Positions 26,729-36,770 of a stretch of DNA of 64,000 nucleotides are shown one piece after another; position 1 is the stretch's first letter, and each line of letters opens with the position of its first letter. Under the pieces are notes generated by a model. The model ran no database searches. It worked only from the letters and a program-made list of their open reading frames with translations, and had not been told where the DNA came from. The position numbers were made by a program, and so were the translations under genes. Origin of the DNA: Eubacteriaceae bacterium ES3 (GTDB lineage: Bacteria; Bacillota; Clostridia; Eubacteriales; Eubacteriaceae). Location: contig CP130741.1 in the NCBI GenBank assembly GCA_030586155.1, forward strand, positions 1,482,680 to 1,546,679, in the 5' to 3' direction.

Positions 26729-27829
26729 TCAATCTACAATCTCATCTGGGAAGAAGTATTTCTCGTTTGCACCATCATCAAGATAATCGTTTCCGTTCTC
26801 CACAAGAAAATCTTCAATATAATCATAATCAATTCGCATTCCTCGTGCTTGTGGATAATAAGATGCCTCCCAAATATGTGTTGTTTTCATCATACTATCT
26901 GGTTGCAACATCCCACTAATAAATACACCGTCATCTTTAATCCCCCATGTCGGATCAACATGATAATACTGTCCATCCAACTTAACAAGATTCCACATAT
27001 GCCCGGTTTTTAAATCTTCTTTTAGGAAACCACTGATACACATACATTCGACATTTGCCTCGTCCATTAGAGTTTTAAAGGCCCATGCTAATCCGCCACA
27101 TATCCCACGAAGTTCAATAAGCGGTCCGTATGCAAGATGTGGAATCGGATCTGAAGGTGCTTTCCCCGGATTACTTTCAACCTCATCAAAAGCTCTTTGA
27201 TCATAGCAGCATTCTTGTGTAAGATAGCTTAATGCCAAAAATGGTTTTACGAACTGAGGAACTTTTGCCCTACCTAAAATCTTTTTCCATATGTTTTTCG
27301 CAGAAAATATAGCTTTACCTTGAAGTTGTCGAAGTTCTGGCAAATGAACCACGTAATTGTATCCTATCCTACAGAGCGTCATTTCCGATATCTTATCAAA
27401 TGAACTAGTTTGTGTATTCCAGCCATTTATTCCCTCGTAGGAACTAAGAAGTTTACCTATTTGATCGGATAACTTTGTTCCTATAACATTTGGATCTGCA
27501 GTTACAAGTAAAATCTGCTTAGGATTTCCTTTTTCCAGAATGGTCGATACATCCCAATCACCAGAATCTACAAGAATATCATCTAAAGAATCTGGACATT
27601 CATCCTGGTATGTGATAGTAACATCATAATCATACATTATTTGCACAAGACATTTTTTTGTGTATGAATACTGGTATCCAGATAGGAAAGCAAGTAGACG
27701 AGGATCTTTCTTAAGAACGTTTTTAAACACACTATCTAGTGAGCCAACGCAATGCTGCAATCTAACCTGTCCCTGTTTTGAGGTCATAGCATTTATCAAA
27801 GTATCTTCAGGAGAAGTAATAATTCCCAT
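26729..27829 (-). CDS. Transglutaminase-like cysteine-protease-fold protein
   Basis: The 366-residue protein has a transglutaminase-core domain in its C-terminal half. The presumed triad is Cys244 in RGICGGLAWAF, His277 in GHMWNLV and Asp292 in YYHVDPTWG, in the usual order and spacing. The first 230 residues are unrecognised. Such domains act as proteases or amide-forming enzymes. It follows the endonuclease/immunity pair in the same train, so it may process a partner protein or act as a second effector. The RBS AAAGGTG precedes the ATG. Confidence 0.75.
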   Translation of the reverse strand: MGIITSPEDTLINAMTSKQGQVRLQHCVGSLDSVFKNVLKKDPRLLAFLSGYQYSYTKKCLVQIMYDYDVTITYQDECPDSLDDILVDSGDWDVSTILEKGNPKQILLVTADPNVIGTKLSDQIGKLLSSYEGINGWNTQTSSFDKISEMTLCRIGYNYVVHLPELRQLQGKAIFSAKNIWKKILGRAKVPQFVKPFLALSYLTQECCYDQRAFDEVESNPGKAPSDPIPHLAYGPLIELRGICGGLAWAFKTLMDEANVECMCISGFLKEDLKTGHMWNLVKLDGQYYHVDPTWGIKDDGVFISGMLQPDSMMKTTHIWEASYYPQARGMRIDYDYIEDFLVENGNDYLDDGANEKYFFPDEIVD

Positions 27830-27842
27830 TTCTTTTCACCTT

Positions 27843-28253
27843 TCAATCCAAATACTTGCTCTGCCAGTTCATTATGAAACGTGAATCATAATTATTAATT
27901 GCTTCGTATCCGTAATCAGCATTATATGAGCCATCACTTTCAAGTACATAGCTAATTGATGTCCATGGATCATTTACCGCCTCACATAAACTATGCAATT
28001 CTTTACACAAATCTACTATATCAATAATGGCATCGTCATATTTGTCATCATCCCACGACAGTTTAACTAAATCAGAATAGTCATCTGATCCTGCATTCAG
28101 TGCAAAAACCTGAAGATGTGTAACTCCAGATGTCTCAATAAAGTATCCAACCACAGCTTTTACCCAGCTTTTATCCAATACAGGCAGGATTGAATTTCCG
28201 ATTCTCTGCATTAATTGATTTAATTCTTGCTCGTTTTCTCGAATATTTGACAT
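27843..28253 (-). CDS. YezG/DUF600-like immunity protein
   Basis: The 136-residue acidic protein resembles the YezG antitoxin family that neutralises YeeF-type nuclease toxins (VKAVVGYFIETSGVTHLQVF, a run of acidic residues, and ISYVLESDGSYNADYGYE). I start it at 28253 (MSNIRENEQ) behind AAGGAA, 1 base after the endonuclease stop. Adjacency to a matching nuclease makes a toxin-immunity pair the straightforward reading. Confidence 0.7.
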   Translation of the reverse strand: MSNIRENEQELNQLMQRIGNSILPVLDKSWVKAVVGYFIETSGVTHLQVFALNAGSDDYSDLVKLSWDDDKYDDAIIDIVDLCKELHSLCEAVNDPWTSISYVLESDGSYNADYGYEAINNYDSRFIMNWQSKYLD

Positions 28254-28254
28254 A

Positions 28255-28806
28255 TCATTTTCCTTCTTCCTGATTGTGAATTCGCTTAGTTTCATTTCTG
28301 GTAAAACCATCTTTATCTGTTATTTGATATTTTACGATAAAATCAGTAGGGCGAGTAGAATCTCCAGAGTATCTACATAGGATTTTCACATCCACTGTAC
28401 TACCTTTGTCAATTTCAGCTGCCCAGTCGTCTTCCAACTCTTTATATTCAACGCGATTAACATGACTATCCATAGGAACCAGATTATCGACCTTTTCGGA
28501 TCCTCCAAAACGACGTCCTATCAAATGCCCACCTTCATCATTTTCCAGACGATATTCCCCTCCAGCGCGTACCTGATGTGCGGTATTTCTTTTTCCATCT
28601 TCAAGCCTCAGATAACCTTCACATCTGGTAATTCGTCCAAGTTTGTCCGTTTCATAACTATAACCATTGGCATCATAGTTTTCGTCTGGCCTCAGAGTAT
28701 ATGTAGAAGCAAAGTGTTCCTTTTCAAGTTGCTTTCTTCCTGATTCCGCTTCTATCAGTTCTTCAGAATCTCCTAAAATATCTTCTTCTGGATTATGCTT
28801 TATCAT
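28255..28806 (-). CDS. DNA/RNA non-specific endonuclease toxin domain protein
   Basis: The 183-residue protein is mostly a toxin-type DNA/RNA non-specific endonuclease domain: GGEYRLENDEGGHLIGRRFG (catalytic His94), then VDNLVPMDSHVNRVEYKELE and a final beta region. It resembles the C-terminal domain of Bacillus YeeF/LXG toxins but lacks the LXG delivery domain, having only about 40 extra N-terminal residues. It starts 5 bases after the HerA-like gene ends and is followed directly by its presumed immunity gene. It may be an intracellular effector of the island or be exported by the neighbouring ATPase. Confidence 0.75.
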   Translation of the reverse strand: MIKHNPEEDILGDSEELIEAESGRKQLEKEHFASTYTLRPDENYDANGYSYETDKLGRITRCEGYLRLEDGKRNTAHQVRAGGEYRLENDEGGHLIGRRFGGSEKVDNLVPMDSHVNRVEYKELEDDWAAEIDKGSTVDVKILCRYSGDSTRPTDFIVKYQITDKDGFTRNETKRIHNQEEGK

Positions 28807-28811
28807 TCACA

Positions 28812-31800
28812 TCACTTCCTTCCACCTGTGCTTGAGCTAAAGTGCTTAATGGATTTCAGATAATTGTGAGTATTAGCATAACGTTTATCAGATCCGAAGC
28901 GAATTCCATAACGCAAAAGGATACCATCATATATTTCCCAGAAATACTCAGCTCTGGAAGCATCCAACGGCCACCTGTATGCTCTTGCTGGATCACATTC
29001 TTCCGGCATATACAAATATCTAGCTATACCGCTTCGAACATCCTTCTCCCACTTTAAAACAGCACGTATTTCCTTTGTAGTCAACGGATCCAATGTCATC
29101 GTCGTATTCACACCATTAAGTGAGAAGATTCTCATAACACTTTCTAAACACACAAAATCGAAGACGAAATCGAAGAATTCTCTTCTAAGATCTTTTAACC
29201 TCTTAGCTTTAATGTATTCGTCATTATTCTCCAAGAAGACTTGTACCTCATCCAGAAGCTCCTGTTGTTTAGACTCTGGTAAAACGGGTTTAATCGCACC
29301 TGGTCCTTTACACAGAAGATCTAGTAATTCCTGAATATCATCGTAAATGCTAAATATATTTCCATCCTGGATATTTTGATACATCAACTGAACAATAGCA
29401 CCCTGAATCCTCGTGTAAGTACCATAATCCAAAATAGGACTGCTCTTTGCACGATATCTCTTATCCCAGATATCTCCCATTCTAGCCAAAAGGGTATCCG
29501 TCCATCCTGCATGGAAAATAGCCGCAACTCCGATATCGAGTCTACTTAACTCTCTGATCTGATTGTCATTTAAACTTAACGCAGCACCTATCTCTTCGCA
29601 GTCATTTTTGGATGGCAGTCTCATACAAACCTTAATTGCAGTGTTTTTGATAGCAGCTTCATCAACAGCTCCAGGGGACTGATCAATTATCATAAATCCT
29701 TCACCTGCACTTCTCATTTCTGCAATACATCTGCACAGACTACCAACCGCAGCCCCTTGAACATTACCAGAATCAACGCTTGTTTCTTTCGAACATCTCT
29801 TAAGAATGTTATGTGCTTCTTCGAGCACTGTAACATGAACCAGACTGCTGTTTGGTCCAGTTGTTACCGTCTTACGATAGTTCTTTAACTTAATAATCAG
29901 GATTCCCATTATCAAAGATCGAGTCTCATCAGAACCAATGCTGCTCAAATCAATGATTGTATTCTTGTTAAATAATGTTACATCCGGAATGCCAATGCTT
30001 CTACCAAAAATCTTCCCCTCATAACCATTGCAAAGAGAAGATACTCGATTTAATAATGCTCCCTTATAATCACCCTTCGTCTGTGCGGAATAAGGAGATT
30101 CATTAATAATTCTTTCGAGAACTTTAACTAGATCAGAAAAGACAGGGAATTTGCTACCTCTGTTAATAATTCTCTCTGAATGCTCAAGATCCCAGCCATG
30201 ATCAAGATACACTTGTTCAAATGCCTTTTTTAAGAGGCCCGGCATAGCGCCGTATAAAGGCCAGCAAGCACTAACAACCTGAACAATATTATCAAGATGC
30301 TCACGTATATGAATACCTGCACTAAACTCGAATGGATTAATCTGCAAGAGTCTATAAGGAGTTTCATCTGCAGTAAATATATTAATGCCCGGTAAATCCG
30401 CAAATTCAATCTTATATTCACCTTTGGCAGGTTCAATAACAAGGAATGGTACCTTATTATCAATCAATTTTTGAAGAATATTATACGTTGTATTACTTTT
30501 ACCAGATCCAGAAGCACCACAAATAAACATATGTGATGCAAATGTATCCAGATCCAGGAATGTTTTCGTTTTCTCTTCCAGCCCCATGTGGTAAATATTT
30601 CCGAATAAAACCGAACGTTTTACTCTTCTTTTCCACTTTTCTGGAATATTTCGTCCGAACTCGGCCATGCTATCAGCAACGATTCCCGGAACAGATTTTC
30701 TAGGCAATCCCATAAGTGTCGGGATTTCTTTTCCGCTAATCATCATAGCAGGGGTGATCTTTTCAGTCTGATATGGTGTTGTAGTTGTTTTACCAGTCCC
30801 ATCTGTAATCTGCTGAAGCATGGTGAGATTAATCACTGGATGCTGAAGATTAGAAATGTATTCTAAAACGCGTTCTCGCTCTGTTGGATTCGTTACATCC
30901 CACTGATTGTAATATGCTCTAGGTGCAGCCTGAGAATCACCGGAAAACAGTGCAGCCAGTGTACTGGTTCCCATGGTTGCTGTGGCAACATCATCCGCAA
31001 TCACATAACATGCACTATTCCACATACCAAATGTCTGACTCAAATTCATACGCTTAATATGCTCTTCGATTTTCGTTAGTAAATTCTGAACAGCTTTATT
31101 GTCTCTGTTTAAGGTGATTGAACGATTTGTTCCGGTTGTAGTTCCGGAACTCTGCCCATCTCCGCTTCCATAACTGTCAGATGAAGATGTGCTAGAGCTA
31201 GTTCCAGTTGACGTTCCATTTGCAGTTGATGTTCCTGTAGAACGTCCCGATCCAGAATTAAAGTGAATATCAAATAATTCGTATCCATGACCACTATTCG
31301 AACTTCTACCCTCGGAAACACTATTTGTATGCGAAGTACCAAACGATTTAGAAACCGATCTACTAATAGAACTATTAATGTTGCTTGAAATTGAGTAATT
31401 TACGGAATCCGAATCACTTTCACCATATGAAGCTGTTTCTTTTGCATATGGAGATAGGGAAGTATAGAGTGCCTCTAAACCTTCCAGACACTCCTCCATT
31501 GCATCAGGAGACACCCGCTGTGATAAAACAACCAGTGTATAGCGATGACCATTCATCGCATCAACAAACTTCTCATATCCTTGAGCGCTATATTCCTTAT
31601 CATGCTGGCGCTCGTCTTCACGTCTGCTAGGGATCATACTTAACGAACGTACTGTTCGACTTGTAGATATGGTCCCAACCATTCCGCAAGAAGCTAAGAG
31701 TTTGTTTTTTTCACCATCACTTAACTCATCAATTTCACATCCCGGAAACTGACCTCTAAGATTATTCGCCAGTAATCCACCAGCAACTTTTCCATTACCA

Positions 31801-32282
31801 CTAGTATTGGTGCACAAATACAGTTTTGTAGTATTACCGTCGCTCTGAAGAATCAGCGAAACAATCCCTCCAAAACTATTTAACGCAGAATACACGCTAA
31901 CAAGCTTCTCAAAAGAATTCTCATCCTTGTTATACATAAGCTTTGTAATCTGATATACTGCAATACCCGATAGACCACTTTGTATGATATTAAACTTACA
32001 CGCCTCACTCGTATATAAACTTTCTGATGTTGCCGGAGACAACATTTCTAAATGCCGACTATTCACATATAAGCTAGCAACGCGAAGATTATTCTGTAAC
32101 AATGATAGCTGTGTTACATCCATCAGCATCTTTTTGACCTGTCTTTGTTTTGTCCCGTCCGAATTGCCAATAGGCATCGGAGATCCTCCAGTTGATTTAG
32201 GAGTTGGCAAACTACTCCCTGATGTCCCCGTTGGTCTTTTTGCTGATCGCGAAGAACTATCAGTTCCTGTATATGAAGGCAT
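28812..32282 (-). CDS. HerA/FtsK-superfamily ATPase with Ser-rich linker
   Basis: The 1156-residue protein has a VirB4/HerA-like ATPase domain: Walker A ICGASGSGKSNT at residues 587-598, Walker B VTVLEEAHNIL at 817-827, and a HerA-type segment IIDQSPGAVDEAAIKN followed by the conserved Arg of CMRLPSK. Residues 285-390 are an extremely Ser/Thr/Gly-rich linker between an N-terminal domain and the motor. Such hexameric ATPases pump DNA or protein. Its native SD (GGAGAG) has been separated from the ATG by an IS110 insertion 8 bases upstream; the IS end supplies GAGGAG instead. Confidence 0.82.
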   Translation of the reverse strand: MPSYTGTDSSSRSAKRPTGTSGSSLPTPKSTGGSPMPIGNSDGTKQRQVKKMLMDVTQLSLLQNNLRVASLYVNSRHLEMLSPATSESLYTSEACKFNIIQSGLSGIAVYQITKLMYNKDENSFEKLVSVYSALNSFGGIVSLILQSDGNTTKLYLCTNTSGNGKVAGGLLANNLRGQFPGCEIDELSDGEKNKLLASCGMVGTISTSRTVRSLSMIPSRREDERQHDKEYSAQGYEKFVDAMNGHRYTLVVLSQRVSPDAMEECLEGLEALYTSLSPYAKETASYGESDSDSVNYSISSNINSSISRSVSKSFGTSHTNSVSEGRSSNSGHGYELFDIHFNSGSGRSTGTSTANGTSTGTSSSTSSSDSYGSGDGQSSGTTTGTNRSITLNRDNKAVQNLLTKIEEHIKRMNLSQTFGMWNSACYVIADDVATATMGTSTLAALFSGDSQAAPRAYYNQWDVTNPTERERVLEYISNLQHPVINLTMLQQITDGTGKTTTTPYQTEKITPAMMISGKEIPTLMGLPRKSVPGIVADSMAEFGRNIPEKWKRRVKRSVLFGNIYHMGLEEKTKTFLDLDTFASHMFICGASGSGKSNTTYNILQKLIDNKVPFLVIEPAKGEYKIEFADLPGINIFTADETPYRLLQINPFEFSAGIHIREHLDNIVQVVSACWPLYGAMPGLLKKAFEQVYLDHGWDLEHSERIINRGSKFPVFSDLVKVLERIINESPYSAQTKGDYKGALLNRVSSLCNGYEGKIFGRSIGIPDVTLFNKNTIIDLSSIGSDETRSLIMGILIIKLKNYRKTVTTGPNSSLVHVTVLEEAHNILKRCSKETSVDSGNVQGAAVGSLCRCIAEMRSAGEGFMIIDQSPGAVDEAAIKNTAIKVCMRLPSKNDCEEIGAALSLNDNQIRELSRLDIGVAAIFHAGWTDTLLARMGDIWDKRYRAKSSPILDYGTYTRIQGAIVQLMYQNIQDGNIFSIYDDIQELLDLLCKGPGAIKPVLPESKQQELLDEVQVFLENNDEYIKAKRLKDLRREFFDFVFDFVCLESVMRIFSLNGVNTTMTLDPLTTKEIRAVLKWEKDVRSGIARYLYMPEECDPARAYRWPLDASRAEYFWEIYDGILLRYGIRFGSDKRYANTHNYLKSIKHFSSSTGGRK

Positions 32283-32299
32283 AGAAATTCATCTCCTCG

Positions 32300-32543
32300 T
32301 ATTATATAGTAGTAGTGTTTATAGTCCCTCTCCAAGGACTGTATGCTATACTTTTTGGAGATACTGTGGATTGGTTCTCATCTCCTACCACTAGATGGTT
32401 TTCGAAAGGCTCCAACCACAGGCTCTTTGTATATTTGTTAATCAGTTAGATACCGCATGACGGTTTATTTAGAACGAGGTTACAATCGCAGGGAGTACCC
32501 GTGGGTTCCAAACAGTATTAAATTTATTCAAGGAGAACTGTTA
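32300..32543 (+). ncRNA. Candidate IS110 bridge RNA region (copy 1)
   Basis: About 240 non-coding bases precede the recombinase ATG and are conserved with copy 2. IS110 elements are known to make a bridge RNA from this end. TCATCTCC at 32378-32385 resembles the insertion target TTCATCTCTCC, so it may be a target-binding loop. The exact RNA ends are not visible. Confidence 0.5.
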
Positions 32544-32597
32544 TGATTTATGCAGGAATTGATGTTGCTAAAGATAAGCATGATTGCTTTATTACTA

Positions 32598-33472
32598 GGG
32601 TGTGTCTGAAAAGTCAAAACACCAATTATTTTGACAAAAGCCAGATGCCAGCAATGTAAACAAAGCTACAAAACGAAGATGCCAGCTTGTCATAACGAGT
32701 CGCAACTCTACGAAAATGTTTGATTTTATTGAAAAAGCATTCAACCAGATGGCGTTCTTTATAAAGCCACCAGTCACAGTCCCAGGGTTCTTTGGTGTTT
32801 GACTTTGGCGGAATTGTATAGGTTGCACCCTGTGAAGTGATATAAGTCCGGATCTCTTTAGTTCCATAAGCTTTATCACCCAAAATGTTGGCATTTTTGA
32901 TTTCAATGTTTGCCAGTAGACCAATTGCAGCGGTATTATCGCTAATCTGGCCGCCTGAAAGTTCAAAGTGAATCGGATTACCCAGAGCGTCGACGACTGC
33001 GTGAATTTTAGTCGTGTTACCGCCCCGGCTTTTACCGATGTATTGATTCACTTCTGCATTTACAGCCCCTTTTTAGCACCAGCACTGTGCTGATGCGCTT
33101 TTACAATGGTTGAATCAATGCTGAGATTTTCAAAGTCAGCATCGGTATTTAAGGCATGAAAAATATTTGCCAGTGTTTCGTCATCACGCCATTTACAGAA
33201 ACGGCTGTAGACCGTTTTCCACGAACCAAAACGTTCGGGAAGATCTCGCCACGCAGCACCACTTCGCGCAATCCATAAAATTGCGTTGAAGATTAACCGA
33301 TTATCTTTTGGCGGTCGACCAGTTTTCGCTTTGGGAAATAAAGCTTTAATCTGTTCCCATTGTTCGTCTGTAATTTCATAGCGTTTTGATGGCATTATCG
33401 TGCTCCCAACGTTTTGGTTTTATTTTAAAACGCATTGTGGTGATTGTAAAGATTTTGTTTTCAGACACGCCC
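32598..33472 (-). mobile_element. IS5-family (IS427-group-like) element
   Basis: The 875-base element has ends GGGTGTGTCTGAAAA and, complemented, GGGCGTGTCTGAAAA (14 of 15 identical), and a duplicated TA at 32596-32597 and 33473-33474. It holds a two-frame transposase and sits within codon 18-19 of the IS110 gene. Confidence 0.88.
32626..33395 (-). CDS. IS5-family transposase made by -1 frameshifting
   Basis: OrfA (33060-33395) begins MPSKRYEITDEQWEQIKALF and carries the first Asp in SIDSTIVKAH. OrfB (32626-33051) holds KIHAVVDALGNP and the second Asp in ILGDKAYG, with the Glu region in KERHLVECFFNKIK. They overlap in the -1 frame: at A-AAA-AAG (GCTAAAAAGGGG) a slip gives HSAGAKKGAVNAEVNQYIG, fusing them. 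Both parts are intact, so the element may be active. Confidence 0.82.
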
Positions 33473-34768
33473 TAACTCAGATGGAGAGATACTCTTTAAA
33501 GCCTTTACCATTATGAACAACCGTGATGGTTTTGATGATTTTTTTCAGAAGATTTCCTCTGTTGCAGAAGATTTAACTAAAGTAAAAGTAGGGCTGGAAG
33601 CCACAGGACATTACAGTTACAATCTTCTCGGTTATCTCGTTGATAAAGGTCTCGCCACCTATGTTATCAATCCGTTACATACCAATCTGTACAGAAAAAG
33701 TCTAAGCCTTAGACAGACGAAAACGGATAAGGTAGATGCCCGAACAATTGCTTCTATGATTATGTCTGATGTGAACTTAAAGTCCTACTCAGACACATCT
33801 TACCACAATGAAGAATTGAAGTCATTAACCCGCTATCGTTTTGATAAAGTAAAGCAACGTTCGAAACTTAAACAATCTATTTCCAGACTTGTTACAATTC
33901 TTTTCCCTGAATTGGAAAAACTTGTTCCTACTCTTCATTTAACTTCTGTTTATGCATTGCTTTCTGAATTCCCGGGTGCTAGTGCTGTTGCGTCTGCTCA
34001 CCTTACGCGGCTTTCCAAACTCATTGAAACAGCCTCTAAAGGTCGATATTCCAAAGATACCGCTGTTCGTTTCAGAGAAGCCGCTAGAACTTCTATTGGC
34101 TCAAATATGCCGGCTAAATCACTGGAACTAAAACACACCATTAAGCTTATTCAGGAACTTGATTGTGAAATTGATGAAATAGAATCTGAAATCAAAATCA
34201 TAATTGATGAAATAAATTCTCCCATTCTTAGCATTCCTGGAATCAGTTATCGTATGGGGGCTATGATTATTGCTGAAATCGGTGATTTTAAACGCTTTGA
34301 TACTCCTGACAAAATACTTGCTTATGCTGGTCTGTCGCCATCAACTTACCAATCAGGACAACTTGATGGTGCCTATTCCCATATGGAGAAACGAGGCTCC
34401 AGATATCTTCGCTATGCATTATTTAATGCAACTAAATTTGTTTGTAACTGGGATCCAATATTTGCAGCTTATCTTGCAAAGAAACGTTCTGAAGGAAAAC
34501 ACTACAATGTCGCAATATCTCACGCGGCCAAAAAGCTTGTAAGAGTCATTTACCAGTTGGAAAGATCTGGGCAAACATACATTAAATCAGCTTAGATTTT
34601 TTTAATAAATATCTCTTTTTTGAGCACCTGCAAAGATGCTCTTTTTGTCATGCAGTTTTCAATGTTCAGTTAACTCATTTTCAGTTCTTAACTTATCTGA
34701 ACTGCATTTCTGCAATTCATTCAAATAATGTCAATTTAGACTTGACTTTTAATAGTTAGTCTCTCCAA

Positions 34769-34971
34769 TTATTTACTTCGTTCCAACACTTTTGTTCCGA
34801 TTTCATTTTCGCCTGGATCTTCTTCACTACTGTTCTCTGCACCTACAACTTCATCCAACTTTTCATCAAATGCTGCTTTTGCTCATCGGACATAGCATCA
34901 TATCCGTTTTATTCTCGATATTTTTCTATTACAGCATCATACTCTTCGCGTGATAACTTCATTTTCTCCAT
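34769..34971 (-). pseudogene. Degenerate small acidic protein, paralogue 3
   Basis: The frame MKLSREEYDAVIEKYRE is stopped by TAA, then resumes NGYDAMSDEQ. A one-base shift gives KAAFDEKLDEVVGAENSSEE and ends at 34769. It is recognisably related to the protein at 34995-35255 (EEYDELRSKMEEKYDYDEMSDEEKERFD). It is dead by one stop and one frameshift. Confidence 0.6.
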
Positions 34972-34994
34972 AATATGCGACTACCCCTTATGAC

Positions 34995-35255
34995 TTATCT
35001 TATTTCTTTGTCATCATCAAATTCATGTTCCTGAGGATAACCATCTTCGAATTCGCCCTTTTCTACTTCTTCGTCATCAGTAGCATCGCTTTCATCTGTT
35101 TCATCGGTTTTATCACCAACAACAGCAACCTGATCCATTGTAGCGTCAAAACGTTCTTTCTCTTCATCTGACATTTCATCGTAGTCATACTTCTCTTCCA
35201 TTTTTGAACGAAGCTCATCATATTCTTCCTGAGTTACTTTTTTAGGTCCTGCCAT
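34995..35255 (-). CDS. Small acidic protein, paralogue 2 (intact)
   Basis: The 86-residue product starts at MAGPKKVTQEEYDELRS behind AAGGAGAAG; the longer frame from 35282 lacks an RBS. It has a basic/helical front half and a very acidic tail (EVEKGEFEDGYPQEHEFDDD). No family was recognised. It is the only intact member of three tandem paralogues between the GAP1-like and HerA-like genes. A role as adaptor or DNA-mimic-like inhibitor is speculation. Confidence 0.6.
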   Translation of the reverse strand: MAGPKKVTQEEYDELRSKMEEKYDYDEMSDEEKERFDATMDQVAVVGDKTDETDESDATDDEEVEKGEFEDGYPQEHEFDDDKEIR

Positions 35256-35466
35256 ATCACACTTCTCCTTGTCTATTGACACTATTATCTGCCGTCATCA
35301 TCATCTATTTCTCGAAAACCGCGCCCGCCACGCTCATGTTCACGATCATTCTCGATTTCTTCATTTTGTTCGGTGCTATCATCATCCGTATCACTCTTCT
35401 TATCCACCTGATAATGCTCATCGAACTTCTTATCAAATGCAGCTTTCTTGGTCTTCTGTCAAGATT

Positions 35467-36770
35467 TAGTACAAATTAAAATGAGAACTTTATCTTCATC
35501 TTAATCAGCTAATTGCAAATCCGATTTGCTCATTTTTGCAAATAGTTTTTCAAAATCATCGGGCGACATAAAATCGCAATGGCTGTGAATCCGTTTTGTA
35601 TTAAAGGATTCAATATATTCAAATACCAGTCGATAGGCATGGTTGAAATCACGGATTTTAAAGCGCTTTATCCGTTCCCGTTTAAGCAGGGAATGAAAAG
35701 ATTCAATACATGCATTGTCCCAGGGAAATGCCTTTTTAGAGTAGCTTCGCTGCATTTTAGCCGTTGCCTTTCGATATTCTTTTGAAACAAATTGGCTGCC
35801 GCGATCTGAATGCAGAATCAATGGAAGTTCAGTACAACGCCGTGCTTTTGCTTTATTAATCGTATCAATTACACAAGATACTTTCATCGTTTTTGAAAGC
35901 GTCCAGGCGATGATTTTTCGGGAGTAAAGATCATAATGCTTGTCAGATAGACAAAACCATTGGTTGTCCCAATATAGGTGATGTCGCTGCACCAGACGGC
36001 GTTTGGGCGTTCGGGATTGAAGCGTTCATCAAGGATATTCTGAAGTTTATGACTGAAATCTGAATCTCTGGTTGTCGTTGTCCATGGTTTGATCCATTGA
36101 GCTCTGATGCCCATTTCTTTCATATATTTACCGACGGTACGTTCTGAAACGATTTCACCGCTCTTTTGCAGTTCTTTCCTGATTTTAGGCGCTCCATAAT
36201 TCTGGTGGGAGTCATTATAGATTTCTTTAATTTTGAATTTTACGGCTTACTTGCGTTTCTGTGAATCAGAAGGCACATGTTTAAGCCATGCCCGATACCC
36301 GGACCAGGAAACGCCTAAAATTTTCAGCACTCCAGAGACAGAAACTCGGCGGTCTTCCTTATGGGTAATTTCTGCCTTTTCAGAAACCTCCAGATAGATG
36401 GCTTCTGTTATTCTCCCAGAATGCCGATGGCTTTTTTTAATACATCAAGCGCATCCTGGGTATCACGTAATTCACGTTTTAATCTGGCAATTTCTTTTTC
36501 TTCATCAGAAGCATAATTGCCAGACCCCCAACATTCAATGTCGCCAGTATCCTTCAGCTCTTTTTTCCATCTGGAAAGTGTCTGCTGACTGATGCCAAGA
36601 TTCGATGCACATCCCTGCAGTCCAAGATCCTTGTGATCCTGATAGTAATGAACTGCATCGAGTTTAAACTGTTTATCAAAGTGTTTTGCCATAATGAGAT
36701 CCTCCGTTTACTGATAGATTTATTGTATCATGTTTTTATATTTTGGACTTTCTCATTTTGACTTGTACTA
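35467..36770 (-). mobile_element. IS3-family element inside acidic paralogue 1
   Basis: The ends share TAGTACAA and AAAATGAGAA (35467 on; complement ending at 36770). The element is about 1304 bases with orfA and a damaged orfB. No exact target duplication was recognised. Confidence 0.75.
35501..36692 (-). pseudogene. IS3-family transposase OrfA/OrfB, OrfB damaged
   Basis: OrfA (36408-36692, MAKHFDKQFKLDAVHYYQDH) is intact with a helix-turn-helix and leucine-zipper tail. OrfB holds the DDE core (NAVWCSDITYIG, ILHSDRGSQF, NACIESFHSLLK) but is broken by a TAA near 36248 and a one-base loss near 35940 (VYLTSIM to YDLYSRKIIAW). The element is probably inactive. Confidence 0.75.

Larger units (their letters stand above)
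32544..34595 (+). pseudogene. IS110 transposase/recombinase, split by IS5
   Basis: The start MIYAGIDVAKDKHDCFIT (DEDD domain, first Asp in GID) is cut after codon 18 by IS5 at 32598. The frame resumes at 33475 and runs intact through the C-terminal serine-containing domain (ILSIPGISYRMGAMIIAEIG, YAGLSPSTYQSG) to 34595. Removing the IS5 and one TA restores a full 391-codon gene, and this part lacks the frameshift of copy 2. Confidence 0.85.
32291..34762 (+). mobile_element. IS110-family element, copy 1, interrupted by IS5
   Basis: Shared sequence with copy 2 (50618-52211) runs from 32291 to 34762 apart from an 875-base IS5 insertion plus a duplicated TA. It has no inverted repeats, as usual for IS110. 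The pre-insertion target is read as TTCATCTCTCC, with the CT core repeated at both ends. It separates the HerA-like gene from the small acidic-protein genes of the train. Confidence 0.85.

Noticed and set aside
34270-34542. Alternative-frame open reading frame inside the IS110 genes (also at 51719-51991)
   Set aside because: It overlaps the conserved recombinase frame in both copies and has no RBS.
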